Of a stretch of DNA of 64,000 nt, positions 38,625-47,458 are shown one piece after another. How positions within the stretch are numbered: position 1 is the stretch's first letter; every line of letters starts with the position of its first letter. The DNA lies in assembly GCA_003133245.1 (NCBI GenBank), contig PKWM01000005.1:24525-88524 (forward strand), written 5' to 3'. The notes beneath the pieces were generated by a model. It was given only the letters and a program-made list of their open reading frames with translations. It searched no databases and was not told where the DNA came from. Source of the DNA: Rhodoferax sp. (GTDB lineage: Bacteria; Pseudomonadota; Gammaproteobacteria; Burkholderiales; Burkholderiaceae_C). The position numbers and the translations under genes were made by a program.

Positions 38625-39671
38625 ATGAGTAAGCTACAAATTGGTTTGGCAATCGTCGGTGCTTTAGTGCTGGTTGCCATGGCGGTGCAGGCGGCCTGGA
38701 TTTCACGCAAGAACCAACCGCGCCAAGCCATACCGCATGAACGTGGCGATGCCAGCAGCGACGGCTCTGAGATGCCTGCCAGGATTGAACCCAGGCCGGA
38801 TGCAGCCGGTTTTGATGGGGCGATTTTCTCCCTGCCCAAGCTGGAAAAAAGAGCCGGTATGGATGCCTTGATCGATGTCATCGCGCCGATTGCGCTGGAC
38901 GCCCCGGTAGCGGGTGAGGCTGCATTGGTGGCGCTGCCAGCCACGCGCCGGGTCGGCAGCAAACCATTTTCCATTGAAGGCCTCAATGCTGTCAGCCAAG
39001 TCTGGGAAATGCCGCTGGTGGGCGAGTTGTATGTTGCTTTTCAGAGCGGCGTGCAACTTGCCAACCGTTTGGGCGCGCTCAATGAAATTGAGTATTCCGA
39101 ATTTGTGATGAAGACCCAGACCTTCTGCGACGCCATCGGCGGCGCGCCAGATATTCCGGAGATGCTCGAAGCGGTGGCCCGGGCCCGTGAACTTGATCAG
39201 TTTGCCAGCGAACACGATGCCCAACTCGGATTTGTGGTGCATACGCGCGGTGCTGCCTGGAGCCCGGCTTATGTGCAGCAGAATGCGGCGCACCTTGGTT
39301 TTGTGCCGGCTGCCATGGCCGGTCGCATGGTGTTGCCGGCCAGCGCCGCGGGTTTGCCGCCGCTGCTGACACTCAATTTTGACGCCCAGGCGGCTTTGGC
39401 CGATGACCCGGCGCAGTCTGCCGTTCGGGAACTGGTGCTGGCGCTGGATGTGCCCCAGGTTGAGCGCAGCGAGTGTCCTTTTATTCGCTTGCGCGAGGCG
39501 GCACAGGCACTGGCAGACAGCATGGACGGTGTCGTGGCAGACGACCGGGAAGTGCCCCTGGTTGCTGCGGCATTGGACCTGATTGGCACCGAACTGGAGG
39601 GTTTGTACGATGTCCTGGAGCAGCGGGATTTGTCGGCTGGCTCGGCACTGGCACGGCGCCTTTTTTCCTGA
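38625..39671 (+). CDS. zipA: ZipA-like cell division protein (FtsZ-binding, membrane-anchored)
   Basis: A 348-residue protein with an N-terminal membrane helix (residues 4-24, LQIGLAIVGALVLVAMAVQAA), a variable proline/charged linker, and a C-terminal ZipA-type FtsZ-binding domain (about 230-348). Sequence conservation in beta-proteobacterial ZipA is low, so the call relies on topology and on position directly after smc. ATG 38625 lies four bases after the smc stop. In related genomes ligA usually comes next; here a MITE-like element and def follow instead. Confidence 0.75.
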   Translation: MSKLQIGLAIVGALVLVAMAVQAAWISRKNQPRQAIPHERGDASSDGSEMPARIEPRPDAAGFDGAIFSLPKLEKRAGMDALIDVIAPIALDAPVAGEAALVALPATRRVGSKPFSIEGLNAVSQVWEMPLVGELYVAFQSGVQLANRLGALNEIEYSEFVMKTQTFCDAIGGAPDIPEMLEAVARARELDQFASEHDAQLGFVVHTRGAAWSPAYVQQNAAHLGFVPAAMAGRMVLPASAAGLPPLLTLNFDAQAALADDPAQSAVRELVLALDVPQVERSECPFIRLREAAQALADSMDGVVADDREVPLVAAALDLIGTELEGLYDVLEQRDLSAGSALARRLFS

Positions 39672-39675
39672 GTTA

Positions 39676-39807
39676 TTCCATTTCCAATTCAATGTGATAC
39701 GTCGTTGCCCCGCCTTGCCCTCCTTTTGCATCGGGAGATACAAAGGGACACGCTGAAGCACTGTCCTGTGGCGGTGCGCCTAATCTCGCATTGAATTGAA
39801 AACGGAA
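39676..39807. mobile_element. MITE-like inverted-repeat element, TTA-flanked, between zipA and def
   Basis: A 132-base segment bounded by 19-base inverted repeats: TTCCATTTCCAATTCAATG at 39676-39694 and the complement at 39789-39807, matching at 17 of 19 positions. TTA stands directly outside both ends in direct orientation (39673-39675 and 39808-39810), like a 3-base target duplication. A smaller inverted repeat GGACA/TGTCC is internal (near 39746 and 39763). It encodes no protein. It starts two bases after the zipA stop and occupies the place where ligA usually begins in relatives. The terminal repeats differ from the element at 15 kb. Confidence 0.65.
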
Positions 39808-39861
39808 TTACTTCTCCTCGCTTTTTGGGAGATGGCTTTTATTGTTTGAAGGATTTGCTTG

Positions 39862-40404
39862 ATGGCCGTTCGTGACATTCTGTTAATGGGCGATGCGCGT
39901 CTGCTTCGCACGGCACAGCCGGTGACCCAGTTCGATTCGGACGAGTTGCACCTGTTGATCTCTGACCTGCTCGACACCATGCTGGCGGCAGACGGTGCCG
40001 GGCTGGCGGCTCCACAAATCGGGGTTGATTTGCAAGTCGTTATTTTTGGCACTAATGCGCGCAATCCGCGTTACCCGGACGCGCCACCGGTGCCCAAAAC
40101 AGTGTTGATCAACCCCATCATCATGCCGCTGGTTGCATCATTGCAAGACCTGACCCCAGTTGAAGTTGAAGACTGGGAGGGTTGCCTCTCAGTGCCGGGG
40201 TTGCGCGGTCTGGTGCCGCGTTACGCGCACCTGCGCTACAGCGGCTTTGACCAATATGGCGATCCGTTCGAGCGCACGGTGGAAGGTTTTCACGCCCGTG
40301 TGGTGCAGCACGAGTGCGACCATTTGATCGGCAAGTTGTACCCGATGCGGGTGCGTGACTTCACCAAGTTTGGCTATACCAGCGTTTTTTTTCCGGAGCT
40401 GTGA
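39862..40404 (+). CDS. def: Peptide deformylase
   Basis: Removes the formyl group from N-terminal methionine of new proteins. All three motifs are intact: [10 protein letters not shown] (45-54), EGCLSVPG (106-113, with metal ligand Cys108) and QHECDHL (149-155, ligands His150 and His154). The length is 180 residues from ATG 39862; a TTG one codon earlier is also open. AAGGA nine to ten bases upstream is a plausible ribosome-binding site. Comamonadaceae often carry more than one def; this copy is not next to fmt. Confidence 0.94.
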   Translation: MAVRDILLMGDARLLRTAQPVTQFDSDELHLLISDLLDTMLAADGAGLAAPQIGVDLQVVIFGTNARNPRYPDAPPVPKTVLINPIIMPLVASLQDLTPVEVEDWEGCLSVPGLRGLVPRYAHLRYSGFDQYGDPFERTVEGFHARVVQHECDHLIGKLYPMRVRDFTKFGYTSVFFPEL

Positions 40405-40500
40405 GGTTATTGGGGTCAGATCGCAATTTCGAGCAAGCCGAAGGCGGCGCGAATTTGGGCTCTGACCCCAATAACCCGTGACCCCAATAATCCTGACCCC
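40405..40500. repeat. REP-like inverted repeat, GGGGTCAGA family
   Basis: GGTTATTGGGGTCAGA at 40405-40420 is matched by its perfect reverse complement ending at 40476, a 16-base arm pair that can form a strong hairpin. Two further partial copies of TGACCCC(AATAA) follow up to 40500. The same GGGGTCAGA/TCTGACCCC core occurs at 61011-61158. GCCGAAGGCGGCGC inside the loop recurs near 16.5 kb. It lies exactly between the converging def and glnD genes. It resembles REP elements mobilised by REP-associated tyrosine transposases, but no such gene is visible. Confidence 0.7.
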
Positions 40501-40502
40501 GT

Positions 40503-43094
40503 TCAAGCCAATGTCGCCAGCAACTCGGTCTCAATTTCAATCTGCGCGCGGTTGTGTTGTAACTCCGGTCCGTCAATCAGGAAGGTGTCGTCCACGCGCT
40601 CACCGAGTGTGTTGATTTTGGCGAGCTGTAGGTTGATCTGGTGCTTGGCCAGCACGCGGGCCACGCTGTAGAGCAAACCAACGCGGTCACTGGCCGAGAT
40701 GTTGAGCAGCCAACACTGGCCTTTCTCGTCGGGTTGCAAGGTGACGCGCGGCACCATCGGGAAACTCTTGACGCGACGTGATACGCGGCCCTTGCCAGGA
40801 GGCGGCAGCGCTCCAGCCTGGATGATGGCGCGACTTAACTCGCTTTCTACCATGCTGGTGAGCTCCTGGTAGTGTTCCGGCATGGCCTGGGTGGTGACCT
40901 GAAACGTGTCAAGCGCATAGCCGTTGCTGGCGGTATGCACACGGGCGTCAAGAATGCTGAAGCCATGCTGGTCAAAATAGCCGCAGATGCGGGCAAACAA
41001 GTCGCTCTGATCGGGCGTATAGACCACAATCTGCAAGCCTTCTCCGACCGGAGACTGGTGCGCGCGCACGATCGTTTTGCCGCTGCCAACATGGCGCGAG
41101 AGTTGGCGCGTGTGCCAGGCTATGTCGGCAGCGTCGTGACGCATGAAATAGCCGACATCGAGCGTTTCCCACAAGGCTTTGTGCGCTTCAAAAGGCAAGG
41201 TATGCAAGGCCAGCAGAATCAGGGCTTCGCGTTTGCGCGCCTCGACCTCGGCGTGCTGGTCGGTTGCATGGCCACCGAGGACGCGCAGGGTCTGACGGTA
41301 TAGGTCTTCGAGCAGCTTGCCCTTCCAGGCGTTCCAGACCTTGGGGCTGGTGCCGCGAATATCGGCCACCGTGAGCAAATAAAGCGCGGTGAGAAAACGC
41401 TCACAGCCGATCCGCCGGGCAAATGCGGCAATCACATCGGGGTCGCTGATGTCAGACTTCTGCGCTACCTGGTTCATCAACAGGTGTTCACGCACCAGGA
41501 ACTCGATCAGGCTGGCGTCACTGCCTTCAATCGCATGCTGCTTGCAAAAGCGTCGTACTTCGACGGCACCGATCGCTGCGTGGTTACCGCCCTGGCCTTT
41601 GCCAATGTCGTGGAACAAGGCGGCTGCGTACAAAAGCCAGGGCTTGTCCCAACCCGAGGCCAGTTGCGAGCAAAACGGATACTCGTGGGCGTGCTCCACA
41701 ATAAAAAAACGCCGCACATTGCGCAGCACCATCAAGATGTGTTGATCGACGGTGTAAACGTGGAACAGGTCGTGCTGCATCTGGCCGACGATTTTTCGAA
41801 ACGCCCACAAGTAGCGACCGAGCACCGAGGTTTGGTTCATCAAGCGCATGGCGTGGGTAATGCCCTCGGGTTGCAGCAAAATTTGCTTGAAAGTTGCACG
41901 GTTGATTGGGTCCGCGCGGAACTTGCCATTCATCAGCGCGCGTGCGTTGTACAGGGCGCGCAGCGTCCTGGCCGACAAGCCTTTGACGCCCACGGTGGTC
42001 TGGTAGAGCAAAAATGTTTCCAGAATGGCGTGGGGTTCGCGCTGGTACAGATCGTCGCTGGCGACCTCAAGCATGCCCGCTTTGTCATAAAAACGCGCAT
42101 TGACAGGACGGCGCGCGTGGGTTGTCGGACTAAGCCGCTCCTCAATGTTGAGCAACAGGATCTGATTGAGCTGAGTAACTGCCTTGGCCGCCCAGTAATA
42201 GCGTTTCATCAGGGCTTCACTGGGGCGAACGAAAGCGCGCTGATCGCTGCTGGCAGCCGGTGCTTCAAAGCCAAATGACTGGGCGACAGCATTTTGCAGG
42301 TCAAACACCAGCCGGTCTTCGCGCCGCTGTGCCACCAAATGCAGCCGGGTGCGAATGAGTCGCAGCAGTGCTTCATTGCTTTTGAGTTGCTTGACTTCAA
42401 AGGCGCTGGTTAAGCCATGACGCGCTAGTTCATTCCAGTTACTGCCAAAGCCAGCTGCCTTTGCAACCCACAAAATTACCTGCAAGTCGCGCAGACCTCC
42501 GGGTGACTCCTTGCAGTTGGGCTCCAGCGCGTAGGGTGAGTTTTCGTATTTGCTGTGCCGTTGGCGCAGTTCCAGCGTTTTGGCAATAAAAAAAGCTTCT
42601 GGATCGAGGGTTGAAAAAAACTCGGTTTGAAACTGGGTAAACAAGCCGACGTTGCCGGTGATCAGTCGGGCCTCAAGTAACGAGGTTTGTACGGTAATGT
42701 CCTTGGCCGCCTCCTGCAGACACTCGGTCACGCTGCGCACGCTGGAGCCAATCTCCAGCCCGGTGTCCCAACAACTGCCAATGAAACCTTCAATCCGGGT
42801 TTTGAGCGGCGCATCCTGCTCGGGAGAGCGATGGTCTGGCAGCAGCAGTAAGACATCCACATCGGAGTAGGGAAATAGCTCGCTGCGCCCGAAGCCACCG
42901 ACGGCAATCAACGCAAACTGGTTTTCGAAGTTGGCGCGTTGCCAAAGTGTTTTCAAGGTGGTATCAGCCAGCGCCGAGAGCTTGCCCAGCAGGGCCCCCA
43001 CGCTGCGGGTGGCGTTGCCGCTGGTGGTCAGTGACTCGAACAAGGCCGCTTTCTGTTCGCGGTATCGACTGCGTAATGCGGGAAGATCGCTCAT
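40503..43094 (-). CDS. glnD: PII uridylyltransferase / uridylyl-removing enzyme
   Basis: GlnD senses glutamine and uridylylates or de-uridylylates PII proteins, controlling nitrogen assimilation. The 863-residue product has an N-terminal nucleotidyltransferase domain (AVGGFGRSELFPYSDVDVLLL in parts, near 65-84), a central HD domain (LFHDIGKGQGG), and two C-terminal ACT domains that bind glutamine. The length is normal. It is followed 10 bases upstream (on this strand) by map, a typical neighbour. Its stop abuts the REP-like element. Confidence 0.95.
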   Translation of the reverse strand: MSDLPALRSRYREQKAALFESLTTSGNATRSVGALLGKLSALADTTLKTLWQRANFENQFALIAVGGFGRSELFPYSDVDVLLLLPDHRSPEQDAPLKTRIEGFIGSCWDTGLEIGSSVRSVTECLQEAAKDITVQTSLLEARLITGNVGLFTQFQTEFFSTLDPEAFFIAKTLELRQRHSKYENSPYALEPNCKESPGGLRDLQVILWVAKAAGFGSNWNELARHGLTSAFEVKQLKSNEALLRLIRTRLHLVAQRREDRLVFDLQNAVAQSFGFEAPAASSDQRAFVRPSEALMKRYYWAAKAVTQLNQILLLNIEERLSPTTHARRPVNARFYDKAGMLEVASDDLYQREPHAILETFLLYQTTVGVKGLSARTLRALYNARALMNGKFRADPINRATFKQILLQPEGITHAMRLMNQTSVLGRYLWAFRKIVGQMQHDLFHVYTVDQHILMVLRNVRRFFIVEHAHEYPFCSQLASGWDKPWLLYAAALFHDIGKGQGGNHAAIGAVEVRRFCKQHAIEGSDASLIEFLVREHLLMNQVAQKSDISDPDVIAAFARRIGCERFLTALYLLTVADIRGTSPKVWNAWKGKLLEDLYRQTLRVLGGHATDQHAEVEARKREALILLALHTLPFEAHKALWETLDVGYFMRHDAADIAWHTRQLSRHVGSGKTIVRAHQSPVGEGLQIVVYTPDQSDLFARICGYFDQHGFSILDARVHTASNGYALDTFQVTTQAMPEHYQELTSMVESELSRAIIQAGALPPPGKGRVSRRVKSFPMVPRVTLQPDEKGQCWLLNISASDRVGLLYSVARVLAKHQINLQLAKINTLGERVDDTFLIDGPELQHNRAQIEIETELLATLA

Positions 43095-43104
43095 GCAACG
43101 ACTA

Positions 43105-43917
43105 TCAGTGTGCGTTCACCGCAACGAACGCCGGAATAGCCGGACTCGCGCCCGACAAGGTTAAGACTTCGTAGCCAGTTTGTGTCACCAGCACCGTGTG
43201 TTCCCACTGGGCTGAGAGTGAATGGTCTTTGGTGACGATGGTCCAGCCGTCGCCGAGTTCCTTGATTTCCCTGCGCCCGGCGTTGAGCATCGGCTCGATC
43301 GTGATCGTCATGCCAGCTTTGAGTTGTTCCAATGTGCCGGGCTTGCCATAGTGCAACACCTGCGGTTCCTCGTGAAAGGCGCGCCCTATACCGTGGCCGC
43401 AATACTCGCGCACCACGCTCAAGCCCTGGCCTTCTGCAAAGGTCTGGATGGCGTGGCCGATGTCGCCCAGGTAGGCACCGTCCTTGACCTTGGCAATGCC
43501 ATGCCACATCGCCTCATAGGTCAACCTGCACAGCCGCATGGCCGCCACCGAGACCGCGCCGACCATGAACATGCGGCTTGAATCCCCATGCCAGCCGTCC
43601 TTGATCACTGTCACGTCGATGTTGATGATGTCGCCTTTTTTCAGCGGCTTGTCGTTCGGTATGCCGTGGCAGACCTGATGATTGATCGAAGTGCAAATGG
43701 CCTTGGGATATGGGTTGTGACCCGATGGCGCGTAGTTCAGCGGCGCTGAAATGGCGTGTTGAACTTGCGTGGTGTAGTCGTCGGCGAGTTTGTCGATCTC
43801 ATTGGTGGTGATACCGGGTTTGATGAATGGGGCGAGGTAATCGAGCAGTTCGCCCGCCAACCGTCCCGCCACGCGCATGCCCGCAATGCCCTGGGTGTCT
43901 TTGTAAGTGATAGTCAT
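43105..43917 (-). CDS. map: Methionine aminopeptidase, type I
   Basis: Removes N-terminal Met from nascent proteins after deformylation. The 270-residue product has GIPNDKPLKKGDIINIDVTV (first metal Asp), GDSSRMF (second Asp), GHGIGRAFHEEPQVLHYG (His and Glu region) and MTITIEPM (Glu ligand); the last Glu is in GWTIVTKDHSLSAQWEHTVLVT, given here as a region. ATG 43917 starts the protein. It is upstream of glnD with 10 bases between them, likely one transcript. In many bacteria map neighbours rpsB; that gene is not visible here. Confidence 0.95.
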   Translation of the reverse strand: MTITYKDTQGIAGMRVAGRLAGELLDYLAPFIKPGITTNEIDKLADDYTTQVQHAISAPLNYAPSGHNPYPKAICTSINHQVCHGIPNDKPLKKGDIINIDVTVIKDGWHGDSSRMFMVGAVSVAAMRLCRLTYEAMWHGIAKVKDGAYLGDIGHAIQTFAEGQGLSVVREYCGHGIGRAFHEEPQVLHYGKPGTLEQLKAGMTITIEPMLNAGRREIKELGDGWTIVTKDHSLSAQWEHTVLVTQTGYEVLTLSGASPAIPAFVAVNAH

Positions 43918-43956
43918 GGGATCTGATTATCCCATTGAGGAAGATTTCTGGCTCCC

Positions 43957-43995
43957 GCAGGCCATGCTTCGATTCATGTCGACGTCGTGGCCTGC
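43957..43995. repeat. Inverted repeat between upp and map
   Basis: GCAGGCCA (43957-43964) is the reverse complement of TGGCCTGC (43988-43995), forming an 8-bp stem around a 23-base loop in the 107-base spacer between map and upp. No T-run adjoins it on either strand, so it is not an obvious intrinsic terminator. It may be a transcript-stabilising or regulatory hairpin. Confidence 0.4.
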
Positions 43996-44024
43996 TGAAA
44001 GCAGTGCGCGCTGCTTGATCTGAT

Positions 44025-44675
44025 TCACTGCGTGCCAAAAATCCGGTCACCGGCATCGCCCAGGCCGGGCAGGATGTAGCCGTGGCTGTTGAGCTGGCGG
44101 TCAATGGCAGCGGTATAGATGGGCACATCGGGGTGCAAGCGGCGCAGCGTGGCAATGCCTTCGGGGCAGGTCAATAGGCAAAGGAATTTGATCGATTTGG
44201 GGTGCGTTGCCTTGACGCGCTCGATGGCCGCCACCGCCGAGTTGCCGGTGGCCAGCATCGGGTCCACCACGATCACGTCGCGCTCCTGCATGTCTTTGGG
44301 CATCTTGAAGTAATACTCCACCGCTTGCAGGGTTTTGGGGTCGCGGTACAGGCCGATGTGGCCGACGCGCGCCCCCGGCACCACCGTCAGCATGCCGTCC
44401 AGAATGCCGGTGCCAGCGCGCAAAATGGAGACCAGTACCAGCTTCTTGCCGTCGATCACGTGCGCGGTCATTTTTTCCAGCGGGGTCTCGATCTCGACCT
44501 CCTGCATCGGCATGTCGCGTGTGACCTCATAGGCCATCAACATGCTGAGCTCGTTGAGCAGGGTGCGAAAACTGCTGGTGCTGGCATCCTTGCGACGCAT
44601 CAGCGTGAGCTTGTGTTGCACCAGTGGATGATTGATGACGTGAACCTGTGGGTCGGTCGGGTTGGCAGGTTTCAT
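44025..44675 (-). CDS. upp: Uracil phosphoribosyltransferase
   Basis: Converts uracil and PRPP to UMP in pyrimidine salvage. The 216-residue product carries [15 protein letters not shown], the PRPP loop [16 protein letters not shown], and the C-terminal [17 protein letters not shown] characteristic of Upp. ATG 44675 is the family start region. The gene stands alone on this strand upstream of map; the 107-base spacer and hairpin suggest separate or modulated transcription. It is divergent from yebC. Confidence 0.96.
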   Translation of the reverse strand: MKPANPTDPQVHVINHPLVQHKLTLMRRKDASTSSFRTLLNELSMLMAYEVTRDMPMQEVEIETPLEKMTAHVIDGKKLVLVSILRAGTGILDGMLTVVPGARVGHIGLYRDPKTLQAVEYYFKMPKDMQERDVIVVDPMLATGNSAVAAIERVKATHPKSIKFLCLLTCPEGIATLRRLHPDVPIYTAAIDRQLNSHGYILPGLGDAGDRIFGTQ

Positions 44676-44753
44676 ATTTATGGGTCTTTCTCAAAAGTAC
44701 AATCGACAATGTAGCTTGAACCGATAGCGTAACGAACTTTTTAAGGATTTCTC

Positions 44754-45482
44754 GTGTCAGGACACAGTAAATGGGCCAATATTCAGCACCGAAAAGGTCG
44801 TCAGGATGAAAAGCGGGGCAAGATCTGGACTCGCATCATCCGGGAAATCACGGTGGCGGCACGTGCTGGCGGTGGCGATCTGGGCACCAACCCGCGCCTG
44901 CGTTTGGCGGTGGACCGGGCCAAGGCCGCCAACATGCCCGCTGACCGCATCAAATACAACATCGACAAGGCCACCGGCAACGCCGAAGGCATCAGTTACG
45001 AAGAGATTCGTTACGAAGGCTATGGCATTGGCGGTGTCGCGATTCTGGTCGATACCATGACCGACAACAAGGTGCGCACTGTGGCTGAAGTGCGCCATGC
45101 TTTTGCCAAATATGGCGGCAATATGGGTGCTGAGGGCTCTGTGGCTTTCCAGTTCAAGCATTGCGGCCAATTGATTTTTGCGCCGGGCACCAATGAGGAC
45201 AAAGTGCTGGAAGTAGCGCTCGACGCCGGTGCCGAGGACGTCATTACCGATGACGACGGCGCGATTGAAGTGTTGACCGCCTATCCTGATTTTGAGACGG
45301 TCAAGAATGCCCTGGAGGCTGCCGGCCTTAAACCGGAGGTGGCTGACGTGACGATGCGCGCTGAAAATCCGATCGAACTCAGCGGCGACGAGGCCGCCCG
45401 GATGCAACGCCTGCTCGATGTGCTTGAAGAGCTCGACGACGTGCAGGCGATTTACCACAACGCCGAGATGGACGCCGAATGA
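44754..45482 (+). CDS. yebC: YebC/TACO1-family translation/transcription factor
   Basis: A 242-residue YebC/PmpR protein beginning with the invariant [22 protein letters not shown]. Members bind DNA as regulators or, as recently shown, help ribosomes through difficult sequences; which applies here cannot be read from sequence. Start is GTG 44754 with AAGGA about 12 bases upstream. It overlaps purD by four bases (ATGA). The yebC-purD pairing is conserved in Burkholderiales. Confidence 0.93.
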   Translation: MSGHSKWANIQHRKGRQDEKRGKIWTRIIREITVAARAGGGDLGTNPRLRLAVDRAKAANMPADRIKYNIDKATGNAEGISYEEIRYEGYGIGGVAILVDTMTDNKVRTVAEVRHAFAKYGGNMGAEGSVAFQFKHCGQLIFAPGTNEDKVLEVALDAGAEDVITDDDGAIEVLTAYPDFETVKNALEAAGLKPEVADVTMRAENPIELSGDEAARMQRLLDVLEELDDVQAIYHNAEMDAE

Positions 45483-46789
45483 AGGTCCTGGTGATTGGCG
45501 GCGGTGGCCGTGAACATGCGCTGGCCTGGAAACTGGCGCAGTCGCCTAAGGTGAGCAAAATTTACGTGGCACCGGGAAATGGCGGTACCGCGCTCGACAA
45601 GCAGTTTGAAAACGTCAATATCACGGAGATGCAGGCGTTGCGGGTTTGGGCGCTTGCCAACAAGATTGCGCTCACGGTGGTCGGGCCCGAGGGGCCGTTG
45701 GCGGCTGGTGTGGTGGATGAGTTTCGCCAGCATAGCCTGCGTATTTTCGGACCGACCCAGGCGGCCGCTCAACTGGAGAGTTCCAAGGCATTTTCCAAAG
45801 CGTTCATGCAGCGTCACGGTATTCCAACCGCAGACTATGAAACTTTTACAGATCCGCTGGCAGCCCACGCGTACCTCGATCTGAAAGGCGCGCCCATTGT
45901 GGTTAAAGCCGATGGTTTGGCCGCTGGCAAAGGCGTGGTGGTGGCGCAGACCCTGGCGCAGGCGCATGCCGCGGTCGATGCCATGCTGGGGGACAGCACG
46001 CTTACTTTGCCGCACCAGCAGCGCGCAGACGATCGGGCGCTGCCACGCGTTGTTATTGAAGAATTTTTATCGGGCGAAGAAGCCAGCTTCATCGTGATGG
46101 TCGATGGTAAAAACGTCTTGCCACTGGCCACCAGCCAGGATCACAAGCGCCTGCTTGACGGCGACCTCGGCCCCAACACCGGCGGCATGGGCGCCTATTC
46201 GCCAGCGCCGGTGGTCACACCCGATGTGCATGCGCGCACCATGCGCGAGATCATTTTGCCCACCATCCGGGGCATGGAAAAAGATGGCATTCCGTTCACC
46301 GGTTTTCTCTACGCCGGGTTGATGATTGACGGCGAGGGGCGTCCTAAAACGCTTGAATTTAACTGCCGTATGGGCGACCCCGAGACGCAGCCCATTTTGA
46401 TGCGTCTCAAAACCGATCTGTTGGATGTGCTGCTCGCGGCAACCGAGCCCGGGCCCTACGGCAAGCTCGACCAAATCGAGTTGCAGTGGGACCGCCGCAC
46501 GGCACTCGGTGTGGTGCTGGCCGCGCAAGGCTACCCCTCGCAACCGCGCCAGGGCGACCTCATTACCGGGCTGCCCAAGGAAGAAAGCGATGCCATCGTC
46601 TTCCACGCTGGCACCGTTTTGCAGGACGGCCAGACGGTGACCTCCGGTGGTCGGGTGTTGTGTGTGACGGCGCTGGCTGACAACGTACGCCAGGCGCAGC
46701 AACGCGCCTACGAGGTGGCGCTGGGAATCCATTTTGATGGCATGCAGTGCCGCAAGGACATTGGCCACCGTGCAGTCAAAAACGTTTAG
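45479..46789 (+). CDS. purD: Phosphoribosylamine--glycine ligase
   Basis: GARS, the second step of de novo purine synthesis. The 436-residue product shows an N-terminal [18 protein letters not shown], an ATP-grasp core with [40 protein letters not shown] (in parts) and the metal-binding [15 protein letters not shown] 45479 overlaps yebC by four bases. In relatives hemF usually follows purD; here only 72 bases separate purD from nadD. Confidence 0.96.
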   Translation: MKVLVIGGGGREHALAWKLAQSPKVSKIYVAPGNGGTALDKQFENVNITEMQALRVWALANKIALTVVGPEGPLAAGVVDEFRQHSLRIFGPTQAAAQLESSKAFSKAFMQRHGIPTADYETFTDPLAAHAYLDLKGAPIVVKADGLAAGKGVVVAQTLAQAHAAVDAMLGDSTLTLPHQQRADDRALPRVVIEEFLSGEEASFIVMVDGKNVLPLATSQDHKRLLDGDLGPNTGGMGAYSPAPVVTPDVHARTMREIILPTIRGMEKDGIPFTGFLYAGLMIDGEGRPKTLEFNCRMGDPETQPILMRLKTDLLDVLLAATEPGPYGKLDQIELQWDRRTALGVVLAAQGYPSQPRQGDLITGLPKEESDAIVFHAGTVLQDGQTVTSGGRVLCVTALADNVRQAQQRAYEVALGIHFDGMQCRKDIGHRAVKNV

Positions 46790-46861
46790 GCACGAGGATG
46801 CCTGAGCCGAACCAGCCGCCCGCCGAGGCGATGTTTCATTCACTACAGGACTGGGTTTGAG

Positions 46862-47458
46862 GTGAGACGCATCGGTGTTTTTGGTGGCGCGTTTGATCCG
46901 CCGCACCTGGCGCATCTGGCCCTGGTGAAGACCGCTTTGGTCGAGCTGGCACTGGATGAGTTGCGTGTCGTGCCCACCGGAGAAGCGTGGCATAAGCCGC
47001 GAACCTTGAACCCGGTGCGGCACCGGCTGGCGATGGCGCAGTTGGCCTTTGCTAATTTGCCCCGCGTGTTGGTTGACCCGATCGAAACGCTGCGTCCGGG
47101 ACCAAGCTACACCGTCGATACTTTGCGTGAATTTAAGGCGTGCTGGCCGGATGCTGATTTATTTTTGATCCTGGGCGAGGACCAGGCGCAAGCGCTGACA
47201 AGTTGGCACGACTGGCAGGAAATATTTCAGCTTGCTATAATTTGCGTAGCTGAGCGTGCCAATCCGGCTGGGGTCACAGCCCAATCTGATTTGGAAAAAG
47301 CGCATAAATCCCGCCTGCGGCGGCTGCCGATGCCAGCCCTGGCGCTGAGCGCAACCGACATTCGAGCCCGAATTGCAGCACATCAAAGTGTTGTCGGGCT
47401 GGTTTTTGAGCCCGTTGCGCGTTATATTGACCACCACCACCTTTATCAGACTACTTGA
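46862..47458 (+). CDS. nadD: Nicotinate-nucleotide adenylyltransferase
   Basis: Adenylylates nicotinate mononucleotide in NAD synthesis. The 198-residue product has the nucleotidyltransferase motif GVFGGAFDPPHLAHL (HxGH-like PPHLAH) and the C-terminal LSATDIRARIAAHQSV, the family's S-x-T-x-IR motif. Start is GTG 46862. The stop TGA shares its final A with the ATG of rsfS, so the genes are translationally coupled. It belongs to the conserved nadD-rsfS-rlmH-maf-rng block. Confidence 0.94.
   Translation: MRRIGVFGGAFDPPHLAHLALVKTALVELALDELRVVPTGEAWHKPRTLNPVRHRLAMAQLAFANLPRVLVDPIETLRPGPSYTVDTLREFKACWPDADLFLILGEDQAQALTSWHDWQEIFQLAIICVAERANPAGVTAQSDLEKAHKSRLRRLPMPALALSATDIRARIAAHQSVVGLVFEPVARYIDHHHLYQTT

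Noticed and set aside
41484..42278. A 264-codon frame antisense to glnD
   Set aside because: Shadow ORF within an intact conserved gene.
43957..43995. The hairpin between map and upp as an intrinsic terminator
   Set aside because: No T-run on either side; kept only as an inverted repeat.
46067..47023. A 318-codon minus-strand frame spanning purD and the start of nadD
   Set aside because: Covered by two well-supported genes on the other strand; no recognisable domain.
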